This document shows positions 35,285 through 46,815 of a stretch of DNA of 64,000 bases, in pieces (the first letter of the stretch is position 1; each line of letters begins with the position of its first letter). Origin of the DNA: Rhytidiadelphus loreus (Eukaryota; Streptophyta; Bryopsida; Hypnales; Hylocomiaceae); NCBI GenBank assembly GCA_947034895.1, contig OX344761.1, positions 71,609,839 through 71,673,838 of the forward strand, written 5' to 3'. A program made the translations under genes and the position numbers. Under the pieces are notes generated by a model. It searched no databases. It saw only the letters and a list, made by a program, of their open reading frames with translations, and was not told the origin of the DNA.

Positions 35285-36295
35285 CCCCTAAAAGATCCAA
35301 GGGGAGCCTCCCTCTAAAATCACTTCTAAATTTTTGTTTCTAAAGACACCCAAATAAATGATTCTTACAATCATTTTTTCAAAGATTTAATCATAGGATC
35401 TTGTTCATTGCTATCAAATTAATAAACCTTCTAACTTTTGAGATTATCCTCCTCAAGTGCATACATGATAGGTGGATGTAGGTGTGCAGTGTGTGTGATT
35501 AGCTTGGAAATCCAAGGCCTACTCACTTCCCCAAATAAGGACACCTTTTCCATAGTGTACTTGCACCTACATTTTCCTAATTTTCAAAAATTTGTGAGAT
35601 ATTTGCAATCAAATTTTAGTTTTTTTGGAAAACAACACTTTTTTCTAAAATAAAATGATTTTGGGTGGCATATTTCAAAATTTTCACGAATGCAAAGTTT
35701 TTTATTTTAGACCAAATGCAATAATGAATAGTTGAGAACATACATGCCAATATTCACAAATATTGGAGCAATGGAAGATTAATTACAAAGCCTTGTAATC
35801 TATGTAATTACATTAGGAAAACAAGAATTCAACATGACCAGCTCATCAACTATTTTCTAAAACTAATAAGCTCTTGTCCACTTACATTACCCATGGACTA
35901 TTTTTTCTTTGGATGACCTCTCATTGGCTATCTGGGTCTCTTTTCTAAAACAATCTATAATGAGCATTACTTCAAGGGATTGAGTTTGAAAAATCACCAA
36001 AGATTGGTTTTTTGTTCCAACACTAGTAGAAAATCCGACATTTTTGTTGTTTTGGTCGCGTTGACTTGGACAAATTCTATCAAAAATGTGTTGAAATAGG
36101 TCCAAGTCAATGCGACCAAAACAACAAAAATGTCGGATTTTCTACTAGTGCAACAAAAAAATTGGCTATGGAAGAATAACTTGACAAACTATATGAAAAA
36201 AATATGAAATTTCAAAAAATGTATATTTTGGGGATTTGGGTAGTCCTTGGAGATGGGCAATGAACATTAAAAGTAGTTGATTGGGGTCTTAGGAG
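35285..36295. mobile_element. possible P1-like element with TTAG flanks, carrying a nested MITE
   Basis: CCCCTAAAAGATCC follows TTAG (35281-35284). GGGGTCTTAGGAG precedes TTAG (36296-36299). The ends are imperfect complements resembling P1 termini, with a TTAG instead of a TTAA duplication. Length without the nested MITE is about 880 bp, in the family range. This is a tentative call. Confidence 0.4.
36021..36150. mobile_element. 130-bp CACTA foldback MITE, nearly perfect hairpin
   Basis: The arms 36021-36071 and 36100-36150 are 51 bp each and differ at a single position. Termini are CACTAGTAGAAAATCC and its complement. CAA flanks both sides as the 3-bp duplication. Only 28 bp of loop remains. 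A read-through transcript would form a miRNA-precursor-sized hairpin. Confidence 0.95.
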
Positions 36296-36540
36296 TTAGA
36301 GTATATTGAAATTAGTGTAGATATTGTATTATGATGTAGATGCTTGGATTGAGAATTACCACACCCAAAATCAAAACTTGAATCCATTTTGTAGAGATTT
36401 CTACACCTTGCATTACCATTATACCTTTGTAAAGAACAAATATTGAAAAATACTTATAATTTTACCAAATTTTCAAAAATGACTTGTTCTAAATTCTACA
36501 TAGTGGATTTTTGTAATAAAAATATATAAAGTAGGAGGAA

Positions 36541-36850
36541 AAGAAGACATTAGAAGGGTTTTTAGGCCATTGGGAGATCTCGAGTTCTTCGACGTTCCCG
36601 GACTGTGGGAACGTCGTAGAACCAACAAACTGATCTGGCACAGAGACTGGTAGGTCAGACTGCATTAATGAGTTAATTTTAAAATATTTTTATAAAAAAA
36701 TATTATTTTTTAAATGTTATTTTTTAAATATTATTTTTAAATAAATATTTTTATTTTTGTAATAATTAATTAATCAGTCTGTCCGGCCATGGTTCGCAGT
36801 ATGGGGAACCATGGCCGGAAGGTCTCTCACAGGCTTCAATTCTTATCTAA
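36541..36850. repeat. GC-rich hairpin pair flanking an AT-rich core
   Basis: Near 36590 a short dyad (GACGTTCCC / GGGAACGTC) is followed by about 120 bp of nearly pure A/T. Then comes a perfect 13-bp stem CCGGCCATGGTTC / GAACCATGGCCGG near 36782-36819. 'GTCAGACTG' before the core and 'CAGTCTGTC' after it are also complementary. It looks like a compact foldback insertion, but no target duplication is clear. Confidence 0.5.
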
Positions 36851-37389
36851 TGTAAAAACTTTTGATATTCAATTTTTAGGACCTAAAAGTTGAATATTTT
36901 TTTCATTGTCCTTAAAAAGGGAATGTTTTCAAGTGTCAAAAAAACTACCAAGTGGCAACTCTATACTAGTCTTTCAACAATTATAGAGATTAAAATTTTA
37001 ATACCAAAACATAAAAATACATTATAATTTGCATGCACATGCAAATGATATTTGATTTCTAGATTTGCAATAAAACTATGCATCTGAAAATCTAATTTTC
37101 TCTTGTAGAAATATCAAAAGTCAAAATTGCAATAGTGAACCAAAACTTCAATAAACACAATTTGCTTGATGCACAAGCAATGAGTTGCAAGTATTTCAAT
37201 CCAAATAAATATGTGTTACTTTTGTACATTTCTTTTCATATGATCCTTAGTACAATTTTCTACTTGACTATTATATAAAAACCCTATGTAACATTCTTAG
37301 AATGCTACTACTTCTAAATATCCATGTGTTACAATTATACTTGACATAAAAAATGAATTCTTAAGAATTGTAAATGAGCTAGTTGGCCT

Positions 37390-39075
37390 TAATTTTTGAA
37401 TTTTTGTGTGTATTTTTGTGTGTATTTTTGTTTTTGGATATACTTTTTCTAAGTTTGGTGTCCAATTTGGGATTTTTGTGTATATATTTTACCAAATTGG
37501 AGTAATGTTCAGTAAAGTTTTGGAGATGTTAAGTCCAATTGGGAATGATAGTTTGTTTTGTGAGTGTTTTTCCTAGTTGGGAGTTTAATAGTTGATCTTA
37601 GTTTTAATCCAAGTCAAAGTCATGAAGTGCATAAGTGGATGTGTGTGGCCCAATTAGATGGATTTGGTTCAGTCCTAGTTGAAGTGAGTCAGGTCTTTGG
37701 TAGTAAGTATGATTTCCAAGTTGGCAATAAAGATATGTGAATCCGAGTTGGAATTCCAATTAGGAAGATGTCAGTTGAGTCAGTTGAAGTCCAAGTTGGT
37801 TGGTGCAGTTGGTGGCTGCCGTCTCCTCCGTTTTTCTATTAGGCTGTTTTTATTTTCATTCTTTGTCACCCATTATTGAGAGTAAACCAGTGCGTGTCCC
37901 AGCCAGTCCTGCTGTGTTTGTTTTGCTTGTATGTGTTTTTGTGTCCAAGTTGGGATGTGTCTGTGTGTGAGGGCAAAGATGAAATTAATTCTTCCTATTT
38001 TGGAATGTCTGAAAGTTTATGAGTTTTTGAAATGTTTAACCTTTGTGAAGATTAAGCTGTGGGAATTGTGAGATCTAATTGGAAAGTCCTGTAGTGATTT
38101 ATTGTAGGAATTCAATTAGGAGAAGATTAGAAAAGCTAAATTACAAACTAGTATAGTTAAAATTATAAGATTAATTTAGCTATGGATTAGATCCGTGAGA
38201 CTTTGAAAATTTGATTAATATTAAAAGGTGATATGTTCACCAATTAGGTATGTGAATGTTGGATGTGATGTGCGTGCATGATCCAATTTGGTATTAATGT
38301 GGGCTGATTGTAATAGAATTCCAATTTGGAGTTTAGAAAGAAATTGGTTGTAATATTTCCTATTTGGAGTTGAATTAAAAGTTTGTAAGATGTGTTGAAT
38401 TAGAGAGAATGACCAAATGGGTTAATATAAATTAAAGAATTAATTTAAAAAATGTTTCCGAGTGAAATGATATTTATGGTGAATAAAAATAAATGAATAA
38501 ATAAATAAAAAGTTTGAAGTTGGTGAGATTTGAGGTTACAAGTTCCTATTTGGAAGACAAAAATCAGTAAGTGTAGATTTAGTCCAAGTTGGGAATTAAA
38601 AGTACCTAATTCCAAATGATCAGTAAGTGTAGATTCAATCCAAGTTGGGAATTAAAAGTACCTAATTGTACCTGTGTTAAGGCTCATACAAAGCCTATGT
38701 GAAGATCTAAAACCGATTTGGAAGTTGCTACCAGTCTACAGTGCTGTATACTAAAAATCCTATTTGGAGACTGAAGTTGCGGTGGTGAAGCCGAATTGGA
38801 GATAAAAGTATTTAAAGAAAATAAAGAGAAAGATAAAAAAAATAAGAAAAGAATAAAGGTGAAGAAAGAATAAAGAAGGATGGAAAAGCTTTAAGGAAAG
38901 AAGATTAAAGAATTAAAATGAAAGATAATTCTTAACCCTTGTGGCCATTAAGAGTGGAGAGACAAATTGTGAAATTAGATTCAATGTGTGGAAAATATAT
39001 TATTATGGTTAAAGAACAACTTGTTATTCATTTTCTACAATTGCAATGATCCGATTTGGAATTATTAGAAGTACC
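37390..39075. repeat. tract with many degenerate TCCAANTTGGA-like motifs
   Basis: Words such as TCCAATTTGG, TCCAAGTTGGGA, TCCTATTTGGA, TCCGATTTGGA and CCGAATTGGA recur more than twenty times on the same strand, at irregular 30-200 bp spacing. The consensus is close to a palindrome. One 46-bp unit containing the motif is tandemly duplicated (38573-38618 and 38619-38664). No coding frame or terminal repeat was found. It could be the interior of an unrecognised element or a cluster of protein-binding sites. Confidence 0.5.
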
Positions 39076-39216
39076 TATTTAACAAGCCTCCCTAGGAACG
39101 AATCATACTATTAGCCTTGGGTTTTGTTTAATTTAAAATTAGCACCAAAGTTTATCTACGAGAATGATGGGCCCGAACATGCCACTATTGATTTTAACAC
39201 ATGTTTCACTATAATT

Positions 39217-39409
39217 CACTAGAAGAAAACTATGTTGATGTCAAGAAAACTATGTTGATGTCAACAAAACCAATCTGACGTTTTTCTGCAATTTCTGTTT
39301 TCCAACGCAAAATCTGTGTTTTAGAAACGCAGATTTTGTGTTGGAAAACAAAAATCGCAGAAAAATGTCAGATTGGTTTTGTTGACATCAACGCAGTTTT
39401 CTTCTAGTG
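39217..39409. mobile_element. 193-bp CACTA foldback MITE
   Basis: Termini are CACTAGAAGAAAACTATG and the complement ending GTTTTCTTCTAGTG. ATT flanks both sides. The arms are about 85 bp and nearly complementary, except for a 21-bp local duplication of 'GAAAACTATGTTGATGTCAA' in the left arm only. Same subfamily as 31139-31314. Confidence 0.9.
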
Positions 39410-39959
39410 ATTTGCCTATATTACTTTTGAACTTTTGTGAACTATTGTGCACCATTGCTCAATCTCCTATTGTAGGTTGAAATTATAAAATGCACATGAT
39501 GATTTAAGACTTCAATTCACGTATTACATCATACAAAATCCATTTACTACTTTTGCCATTTCAAACCCCATTATAACCATAGATAGAATAGATTCTACCC
39601 TTTAACAAGACTATGTAGTTCATGTGTCACTAGACTTTGCCTTGTAAGTAGTGGACTCAATTGTGGGAACATGAATGTACAAAATTTTATGAAAGGATGA
39701 GCCTATGACTACATTTTGAAAAATTCAAGTGCATCTTTTAGTATTTTCTAATTTTGCAACTATATATGAATTTTTTTTTAATATTTATTTCTTAGAGAGG
39801 TAAATATATGTCTTCTAAAAGTTATAAGAATTTCAAAATTTTCTAGTGAAAAGTTGAAATTATTGTGAATTTTTGAATAAAAATTGAGAAAATTTGTATT
39901 GAATAGAAAATATGCTTAAAAAACCTAAATTTGTTCTATAGATAAACACTATAGCATCA

Positions 39960-40850
39960 GAAAAGTTGGGCAAGAATATTTTGATGCCTTTTTGACAGCA
40001 ATCTATCATAGATTCCAGTTCATTGTCATTTTGGGATTTACTTTGATATTAAGGTAGCACTAAATTATCTTAATATTATTTCAATGTAGAGTCAGCATTG
40101 TCATTATCACATTGTTGTAGAGCCATTTTAATATCATTTTGGAGTATATTATTTCAATGTCAACTTGGCATTTATTTGATGGTAAAATGATGCCAAATAA
40201 GACATTATTCTTTGTGTATTAATTAGATGTCAATTTTACTTGAACTATTCTAATATTATTATTGCCAAAACATAGCATGGAATAATGTAATGTCATGTAT
40301 ATGACACTCTAGTGCAATTTTGTTACGATTTGCATGTCAGGTTCATGCTACTATAATGCAACTTTATATAGGAACCATTCTTGGACCATTAGCACTTCAT
40401 TTTGTCAATTAATAAGAGCATTGTTGACATGCACATTTTCAATGCCATGTCTATGCCACTTTATCTAATACTATCTGAATGCCTTCTTGACACCTTTCTA
40501 ATGTGAACTAATTTGGTATTCATTTTAGGTAAATGCCATGCTATTTCTGCATCATGACAATAATATTATAACTCTGTGCCGACAAAAATTTGACATCCCC
40601 TTCTTCAATGCATGTTTGGTGCCATTGCCCTACAATTTCAATATACACGATTCCAATGCTACCCAGAAGACATGGAATGTAACAATACTTCTATGCCATT
40701 TTCACACCATTTTGATGTTCACATATTTTGTAGGGCATTTCAGAGCCATTTCATTGGCAGCTTGGCACCATCATTTTTATATGACTCTTTTAAACAAATG
40801 TCATATTGGTGCAAATTTTGGTACTTTTGAGAGATAATTTACTAATAGTT
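39960..40850. repeat. quasi-periodic 'TGCCATTTT / GCATCATTTT' tract
   Basis: Short words such as TGCCATTTT, TGTCATTTT, GCACCATTTT and AATGCCATG recur every 20-50 bp in both simple and altered form. The same vocabulary appears at 48550-49126 and 52858-53150. Short open frames here have no domain. It looks like an old, heavily diverged minisatellite or repetitive element. Confidence 0.45.
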
Positions 40851-41235
40851 GCTTTCTATAATCATGTTGCTCTTCATAGGCTTGAATCATTTTTTTTGTC
40901 ATAGTACTTAAAACTCAATGAGTAAAGATGGATTTGAGTTTCACCTGTATGGGATATATAGATTGCAGGAACTTTATTAAAATTGAAGATTCAGACCTCA
41001 TTTAGACATAATATAATACATTTTTTCTATAACTTTTGATTGGAGGATGTAAATCTGAAACGAATTTTTGGAGGTGAAACTTAAATTGATTTCCCAACTT
41101 TTCTTAGTTCAAAGTTTTCTGAAAAAATGAATAATACTATGCCTAAATAAGGTCTGAAATTCCACTTTTGATAATGAGCGGTTAAGCCCATTATCCCATA
41201 ATTTTTGAGGATTCTTGGTGGACAGTACATTTCTC

Positions 41236-41305
41236 TATAAAAGAAACCTCTTTAGCTTCTAATCTCACAAAATTTAACTGACAAAAATCTTGAGAGTTGA
41301 CAATG
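41236..41305 (+). promoter_or_regulatory. candidate TATA box and first exon of the zinc-finger/2OG gene
   Basis: TATAAAAG lies at 41236-41243. About 60 bp downstream an ATG is followed at once by GTAAGT (ATG at 41303-41305, donor at 41306). A phase-0 first exon holding only the start codon would join an acceptor TAG at 42539-42541 in the frame of the zinc-finger exon. This is inference from signals only. Confidence 0.35.
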
Positions 41306-42541
41306 GTAAGTTATGGATTCATGCATATTGTCATTTCTAATAGTTTTGTGTCAAAATTTTGTAGGTTCGGACCTGTTTTCCTTGTAGTGCATAGAAAGCA
41401 ACACTTCAATTTCTGCGAATTTTAGTATTTTACCGCTTTGAACTACAGTTCAGTTACAACTAGCGGCTTTGTCACTCAATCACATGTAATGGTCTGACAT
41501 TTATTGAATTTGTGCAGCTTGGAGTTCTGAAATATTGACATTCAAGTGCACTCACCTCTGAAAACTAAGTCTGGTAAGGTGAGAGGTCTCCTTGAATCGT
41601 CCATGAAAATGTACAGCTTGCATTCATTTTCAAGCAGTAGGACAATATTCTTAAATCAGTGTTGCCTGGGCAGTGGTGATTTTCATGTTGTCGCTGTGAT
41701 ATTCAGCTTGCACACTCTTGGAGCCTGTAGTGAGGTAGTAGGCTCATAAAGGGTCCCTTTAAGCCTTTAAGGGCTGATCGGCCTTTCTAATGCAGAAAAG
41801 TAATGTAGAAGGTTTCTAATTGCGATCATCACTAAACTTAAACAAACCTTTTAATTCTTCAACCTTTTATTGTAATGCAACATAGATTGAAAGTTTTGAA
41901 TTTTCTCTCATTTGAACTTGGTGATGTATAGAATGCCGTGACATTTAGAACTGATTACTGTGAAACTTATGACAAGTGTGCTGCCTTGATTGCAACGTGG
42001 AAGGTGCTAATAGGAATTGATGAAAATACAAAAATCAAGTATTGTTGCTTTTAAAATGGCCAAATCTAATTTGTGTGCTTTGAAATTTAGGCATTGTATT
42101 AGAAATTGACTATAGTGTAGAGCTCTACTAAATCGTTACAACTGGAGGACAATGCCTAGGATTGTTATATCACTCTTTAAACTTCTTGTCTATAGATGCT
42201 GCTCTTTTGAAGCAATGGTTATATACATTTGTAGAGACCTTGGTTGTGTGGTGTTGTGACTTAGTCTTGCAACATCACATGATGCTTTGAGGATCTTTAT
42301 GAATGATGCCATTGCTCAAGTGTATAAACGGGTAACAGTGTTGGCTGTGTGGTGTTGTGACTTAGTCTTACAGCATCACATGATGCTTTGATGCACCCCC
42401 TTTTCTACACTTTTAAAACTTGAGCCTTCCATTCAACATGTATTGAAAGTTTTGAATTTTGTTATTTTATTGATTTTTGTTTGAATCATATTTTAATTAA
42501 TTTAAGTGTTTGCTTGTGTTGTACAATATGGGAAAAAATAG

Positions 42542-44007
42542 GCCCAAAGCCAAAAAAAAAATGAGGCTCGAGGGCGAAGAGAGGCTGGTGAAGACGATCC
42601 AAATAGATACAATTGTCCATTTTGTAAGATCTTTGTGTCAAATTCAGAGGAGTCCTTAACTAAGCATTATACTAGAAAAAAGCACAGGCGTTTAGAGAAG
42701 CTACATATGTTTTCTCAATTCTTTGAAAAACATGGTATGTTTCCTTCCATCAATGGAAAGACTTATGATTGTAGGGAGTGTGGTAAAGGTGGATTTCCAG
42801 CTGATGTTAAAAAGCTAAAATCTCACCTTTACAACGTCTACTCCATTGGCCCCAACAAACAGCATTCAAACCTTTCTACAGATTCAAAGGTTTGATATTT
42901 TGGAGGTGAAAATCCTATAGTTATGCATAGGGTACAAAGAGTGAGGCCCAAGATCTATTGGACTAAGGAGTATGAGCTCTTGGAGGAATGTCATACTTTT
43001 GACAAAGCTAGCCCTCCAATGCTATGCATTGACTCAACAGGGTGTACCTTCCATTTTTTATTGGTAAATGGGCTGTTTGATAACACCATGCTTATAGAGA
43101 TGGTGGAACATGCTACATTTCTTGAGACATATGGAAACCTTACTAAACGTGGAGAAATGAAGAGAGCGGAACATGATTCTCGGATTGTAACTTTCGGTTT
43201 TCGATATGCATATGGCGAGATTGGAAGGTGAGTTCATTTACTTTAATATTGAAATACATATTTTTGTATTCTATACTTTTCTATTTTTCAAATAATTGAA
43301 GTTTGTTCTATTTAATATTCTTCTATGTTTCTTCAAGATTTTATACTCAATACTTATCTAGTGTTATTTTTTCAGGTTTAAACACAGCATCCGTGGTTGC
43401 TACAGTCGTGTTGATAATTTATGCACAATGATAAGCGATCATTTGAAAGTTCAATTTCCTGGAGTATTTAAGCATTTGGAGGAGATTTTGTTGGAGGAGG
43501 GAATTGGTGAAGATGATAATGTTACACTTGGAAATACACCATTTACAACAATGTGTGTTACAAAGAATTACCATTGTAACATTCACACAGATTCAAATGA
43601 TGTGTCTTATGGCTTTTTTATTTGGTTTGGCTCAAATGGTACGTATTTTTTTTTTAAATTTGCACATTATGTTCTTTTGTATTATATTTCAAATTTTTTG
43701 AATTGTATTTGATTTATTAAGTTTTTTTACAGGTACTAAAGACAGGCATGGCAATGAGGTAAACTTTTATTTGCCAGGGGTGAGATTGTTTACAATTCCG
43801 CACATTGGTGATGTTTTGCTTTGCAAAGCATCTGAGCTATGGCATTGCACAAGAACCATTGGGGACAGAGGGCAGTTTGGCATTGCTCTTTATCAGAAGG
43901 CATCTTTTTTTAGATGGTATTCTATTCTGAAAAGTGATATGTTTGGTGAAGTTTATAATAAACTCACCTTGAGCTGGATAAACAATTGCAATGAAGAATA
44001 TGATTAG
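42542..44007 (+). CDS. C2H2-like zinc finger plus 2OG/Fe(II) dioxygenase-like protein (TET/JBP-like candidate)
   Basis: There are three coding exons: 42542-43227, 43376-43638 and 43733-44007. They are joined by clean GT-AG introns (GTGAGT...TTTCAG and GTACGT...TTACAG) that keep frame. Exon 1 carries two finger-like segments (YNCPFCKIF...KHYTRKKH and YDCRECGKGGF...LKSHL). Exons 2-3 carry an HxD box (NIHTDSND), then GFFIWFG, LPGVRLFTIPHIGDVLL and a distal His (LWHCT) followed by QFGIALYQK. That order matches double-stranded beta-helix 2-oxoglutarate/iron oxygenases, with a look close to TET/JBP-type enzymes that oxidise methylated bases. The substrate is not known. One in-frame TGA (42893-42895) interrupts exon 1. 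The N-terminus needs either an upstream ATG exon or a one-base change in a 10-A run near 42552. It may be a young pseudogene or a wrongly modelled exon. Confidence 0.6.
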
Positions 44008-44444
44008 GATTATATAATCTAATAGTATAGTATTTCTACTTTGATGTATTTTGAATTTATGCAACAGACTTTATTATTATATTATGATATTTGTGATTTT
44101 TACATCTTATGATCATTTCTGGTGGACTTTATTTTATATAAATTTATATAAGGCTATTTTTGGAGCTCAATTGAAATTATGAATGTGGTGTTTTTACTTT
44201 GAATATGGTAAAGAAAACTAATTTTTTTGGCACTTTGCATGGCTTCATTATTTGATTTTCAACTGTTTTAGTTGAACTTAAAATTTTTGTACTAAAAAAT
44301 TCTAAAGGTTGGAAATTAGAATGATATTAGAAATCTTTAGGATACGAAATTAAATTGAAAACATTAGGAAAAGAACATCACAAAAGCTTAATTTTCATTG
44401 CATAAAAAATTATTATACAGAAGTAACTATACTATATAACAATG
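44008..44444. other. 3' flank of the zinc-finger/2OG gene
   Basis: AT-rich sequence, presumably 3' UTR and spacer. No further coding frame is seen before the next mobile element. Confidence 0.5.
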
Positions 44445-44448
44445 TTAA

Positions 44449-45371
44449 CCCCTAAAGGACCAGCCATCGTTTTTTGTCTGTATAGATTTTTTGGGCAGGT
44501 CATTGTGACCAGAAATTTCCATATTTTAGGCTGAAATTTTAATAGAAGTTGTGGACGAGGAATATCTTTCATATGCAACAAATCTCATGACATTTGGAAA
44601 TAGGAGTCAAAAGTTATAGCCTAATATGTTACTTTTTTTCGTAACTGGGCAGTTTGGGCAGATTTGAAATTTTTTTTTTTTCAGAAACCTAAATTTGAAA
44701 TTGGTTTTCTAGACTTAAATATATAAGGAAAGCCTTGAATCATTCCATTTTGATCAACAAGTCAAAAGTTATGAGGATTTTTAGTTTGCGGGCAGTTATG
44801 GATTCTCTATTGTAAAATAAACTTTGAAATCCTTTATCTTACCCAATTTTCAATATTTTTGAAAAAAAATAAAATCCTTGGATTTGAATTGTTTATCACA
44901 GCATTTCCACCAATAGGATTGTCATTTTTCAATTCCATATTTTAATTCTTAATAATTTAGTATTTTGATTCATTGTCTACTACTACCCACTTACTATTTT
45001 TTTCCTATATGTTGTACAATTTCAAATGATTTGAAAATTTTCAAGCATGTAGACAACTTGCTTAGGAAGAAGAATCCAAAGAGGAACCATCATTTTGGTC
45101 ATTTTTTCATAGGAAAATGAGCTTGTGAAGTGCATCTGCCCGGCTTTTCGTAGAGAAAAAAAATGATTTTAGTGAATTTGAATGCTTATATCTTGCAATC
45201 CACGCGGTGGAAATGTCTGAAATTTTTACCACATGTTAATGATACTACATAGTACAAGATCCTACTGTTACATGTGTCAAAAAAAGTTTTTTTTCGAAAT
45301 TTTGCTTCTTGTACTAAAAATTGCAGTTTTTGAGCTTTTTCGGTGAAAACATAGTCAAAGAACTTTAGGGG
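44449..45371. mobile_element. TTAA-flanked element, family P1, complete copy
   Basis: TTAA (44445-44448) precedes CCCCTAAAGGACC. The right end AAAGAACTTTAGGGG precedes TTAA (45372-45375). The length is 923 bp and non-coding. The left end matches 51131 (CCCCTAAAGGACCA). The pre-terminal box 'ACAAGATCCTACTGTTACATG' corresponds to boxes before the right ends near 2370 and 13860. This is the best-preserved copy in the window. Confidence 0.8.
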
Positions 45372-45375
45372 TTAA

Positions 45376-46330
45376 TCTAAATGAAAAAGATGGATATAAA
45401 TAATAATAATTCCACTGGCAGCATTATTCAAGTTAGTAAATTGAACTTTGTGGATTTTTAATTTTGAAAATTATAAAAATAGATTTCAAAAGCAAATTCA
45501 ACAGATTGCATTCTTTTTAAAGTTGTAACAAGTGTAAGAAAAAGTACACTCTTGAAAACTTTCACATTTTTTATCCAAATGACATGAATATAGTATTTTA
45601 TATAGTTATATTGCAAAAATAGAATCAATAAATTAACACAATTTTTTTACGAATTTCTATGAATTTCTTTTGCTACATGAGTTTCCTTATTTTAAGCCTA
45701 TTTAAGCGTATTAAACTTTATTTCTAAGCATTAATTGAAAAAAAATTACATCCCCCAAAAGTTAATTAGTTCCTATGTCTTCAAAGAATAAAAATAATTT
45801 TTTTGATACAATATATACATGTCCAAATTTGATTTGTTTTATAAGTGTACAATTGATGGTCTTTTAGGGATTAAATACAATTACAACTGAATTTTCAATT
45901 AGTATTTTCAATTGAGCATTTTATTATTGAAAAAACATGTGTTGAATTATTTATTATAGAGATCCTACAATTCAAAATTTAATAAGAATATAGTTTACTT
46001 TTTAATCTTTGTTTTGTAGTCCTCTTATAATAATAAACTAATAAAAATATTTGTATGCATTCAATAATATTGTAATATTATTATGTAGAGTTTTATAATT
46101 TCCTTTAGAGGTTAGAATTTGAAATTACAAGTCTTCCAATGTATATTATAAATGTGATTTCTTAGATGGTTATTATAGAGGTAGTCATTCAAATCCAATA
46201 CATATACAATACTTCTTGTATTGATATAATATTTTCTATATATAAGATATTTAACAGTGTATTTCTATACTATACACGTGTCAAAAGGTTATTTGTAAGA
46301 GTTTGAATGTTGGCGGCTGTAATAAATGAA
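45376..46330. other. AT-rich intergenic DNA, possible further P1 remnant
   Basis: A right-end-like CTTTTAGGGA|TTAA lies at 45861-45874. A degenerate left end could start right after the TTAA at 45372-45375, which would chain two copies. The interior similarity is weak, so this is only noted. No gene is seen. Confidence 0.3.
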
Positions 46331-46336
46331 GTGCCA

Positions 46337-46815
46337 CAAAGCTTCTAAGTAAGGTTTTTTTGGTTGGAAGCGTCTAATTCTCGCGGTTGTCGCTTGTGGA
46401 TTTCTTTGTGTAGAGTTGTATTCTTCTTGCAAAATTGTGCAATTCATCCACGCGGTAAGTTTAGCTTCCTTTTATGCAATTCATCGCTCCTTTTAGCACA
46501 TGTATGTATTGTATAGCATTCCAAAATGTTTCTATACACTATAGTAGCTGGATTGCTGTTTTTATACACTATAGTAGCTGGATTGTTGTTTTTATGCAAC
46601 AAAGCTTCTAACTAAGTTTTTTTTGCTGAAAGGTGGAAGCGTCTAACTTTTGTGGTTGTCACTTGGGGATTTCTCTGTGTAGAGCTGTATTCTTCTCGTA
46701 AAATTGTGCAATTCATTGACAAGGTAAGTCTAAGTTCTTTTTATGCAATTCAACACTCCTTTTAGCCCATGTATGTATTGTATAGTATTTCAAAATGTTT
46801 TTATATACTATAGTG
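46337..46815 (+). repeat. tandem duplication (offset 263 bp) containing a splice-donor-like unit
   Basis: CAAAGCTTCTAA at 46337 and 46600 starts two copies. They share 'GGAAGCGTCTAA', 'GTGTAGAG.TGTATTCTTCT' and 'AAAATTGTGCAATTCAT', then a donor-like GGTAAGT (about 46455 and 46721). The tails share 'CATGTATGTATTGTATAG'. Conservation of GGTAAGT in both units suggests duplicated alternative first (non-coding) exons. A smaller 31-bp direct repeat around TATAGTAGCTGGATTG lies between them (46534-46590). Confidence 0.6.

Noticed and set aside
40538..40837. Frames of 72 and 99 codons
   Set aside because: They fall in the quasi-periodic GCCATTTT tract and have composition driven by it.
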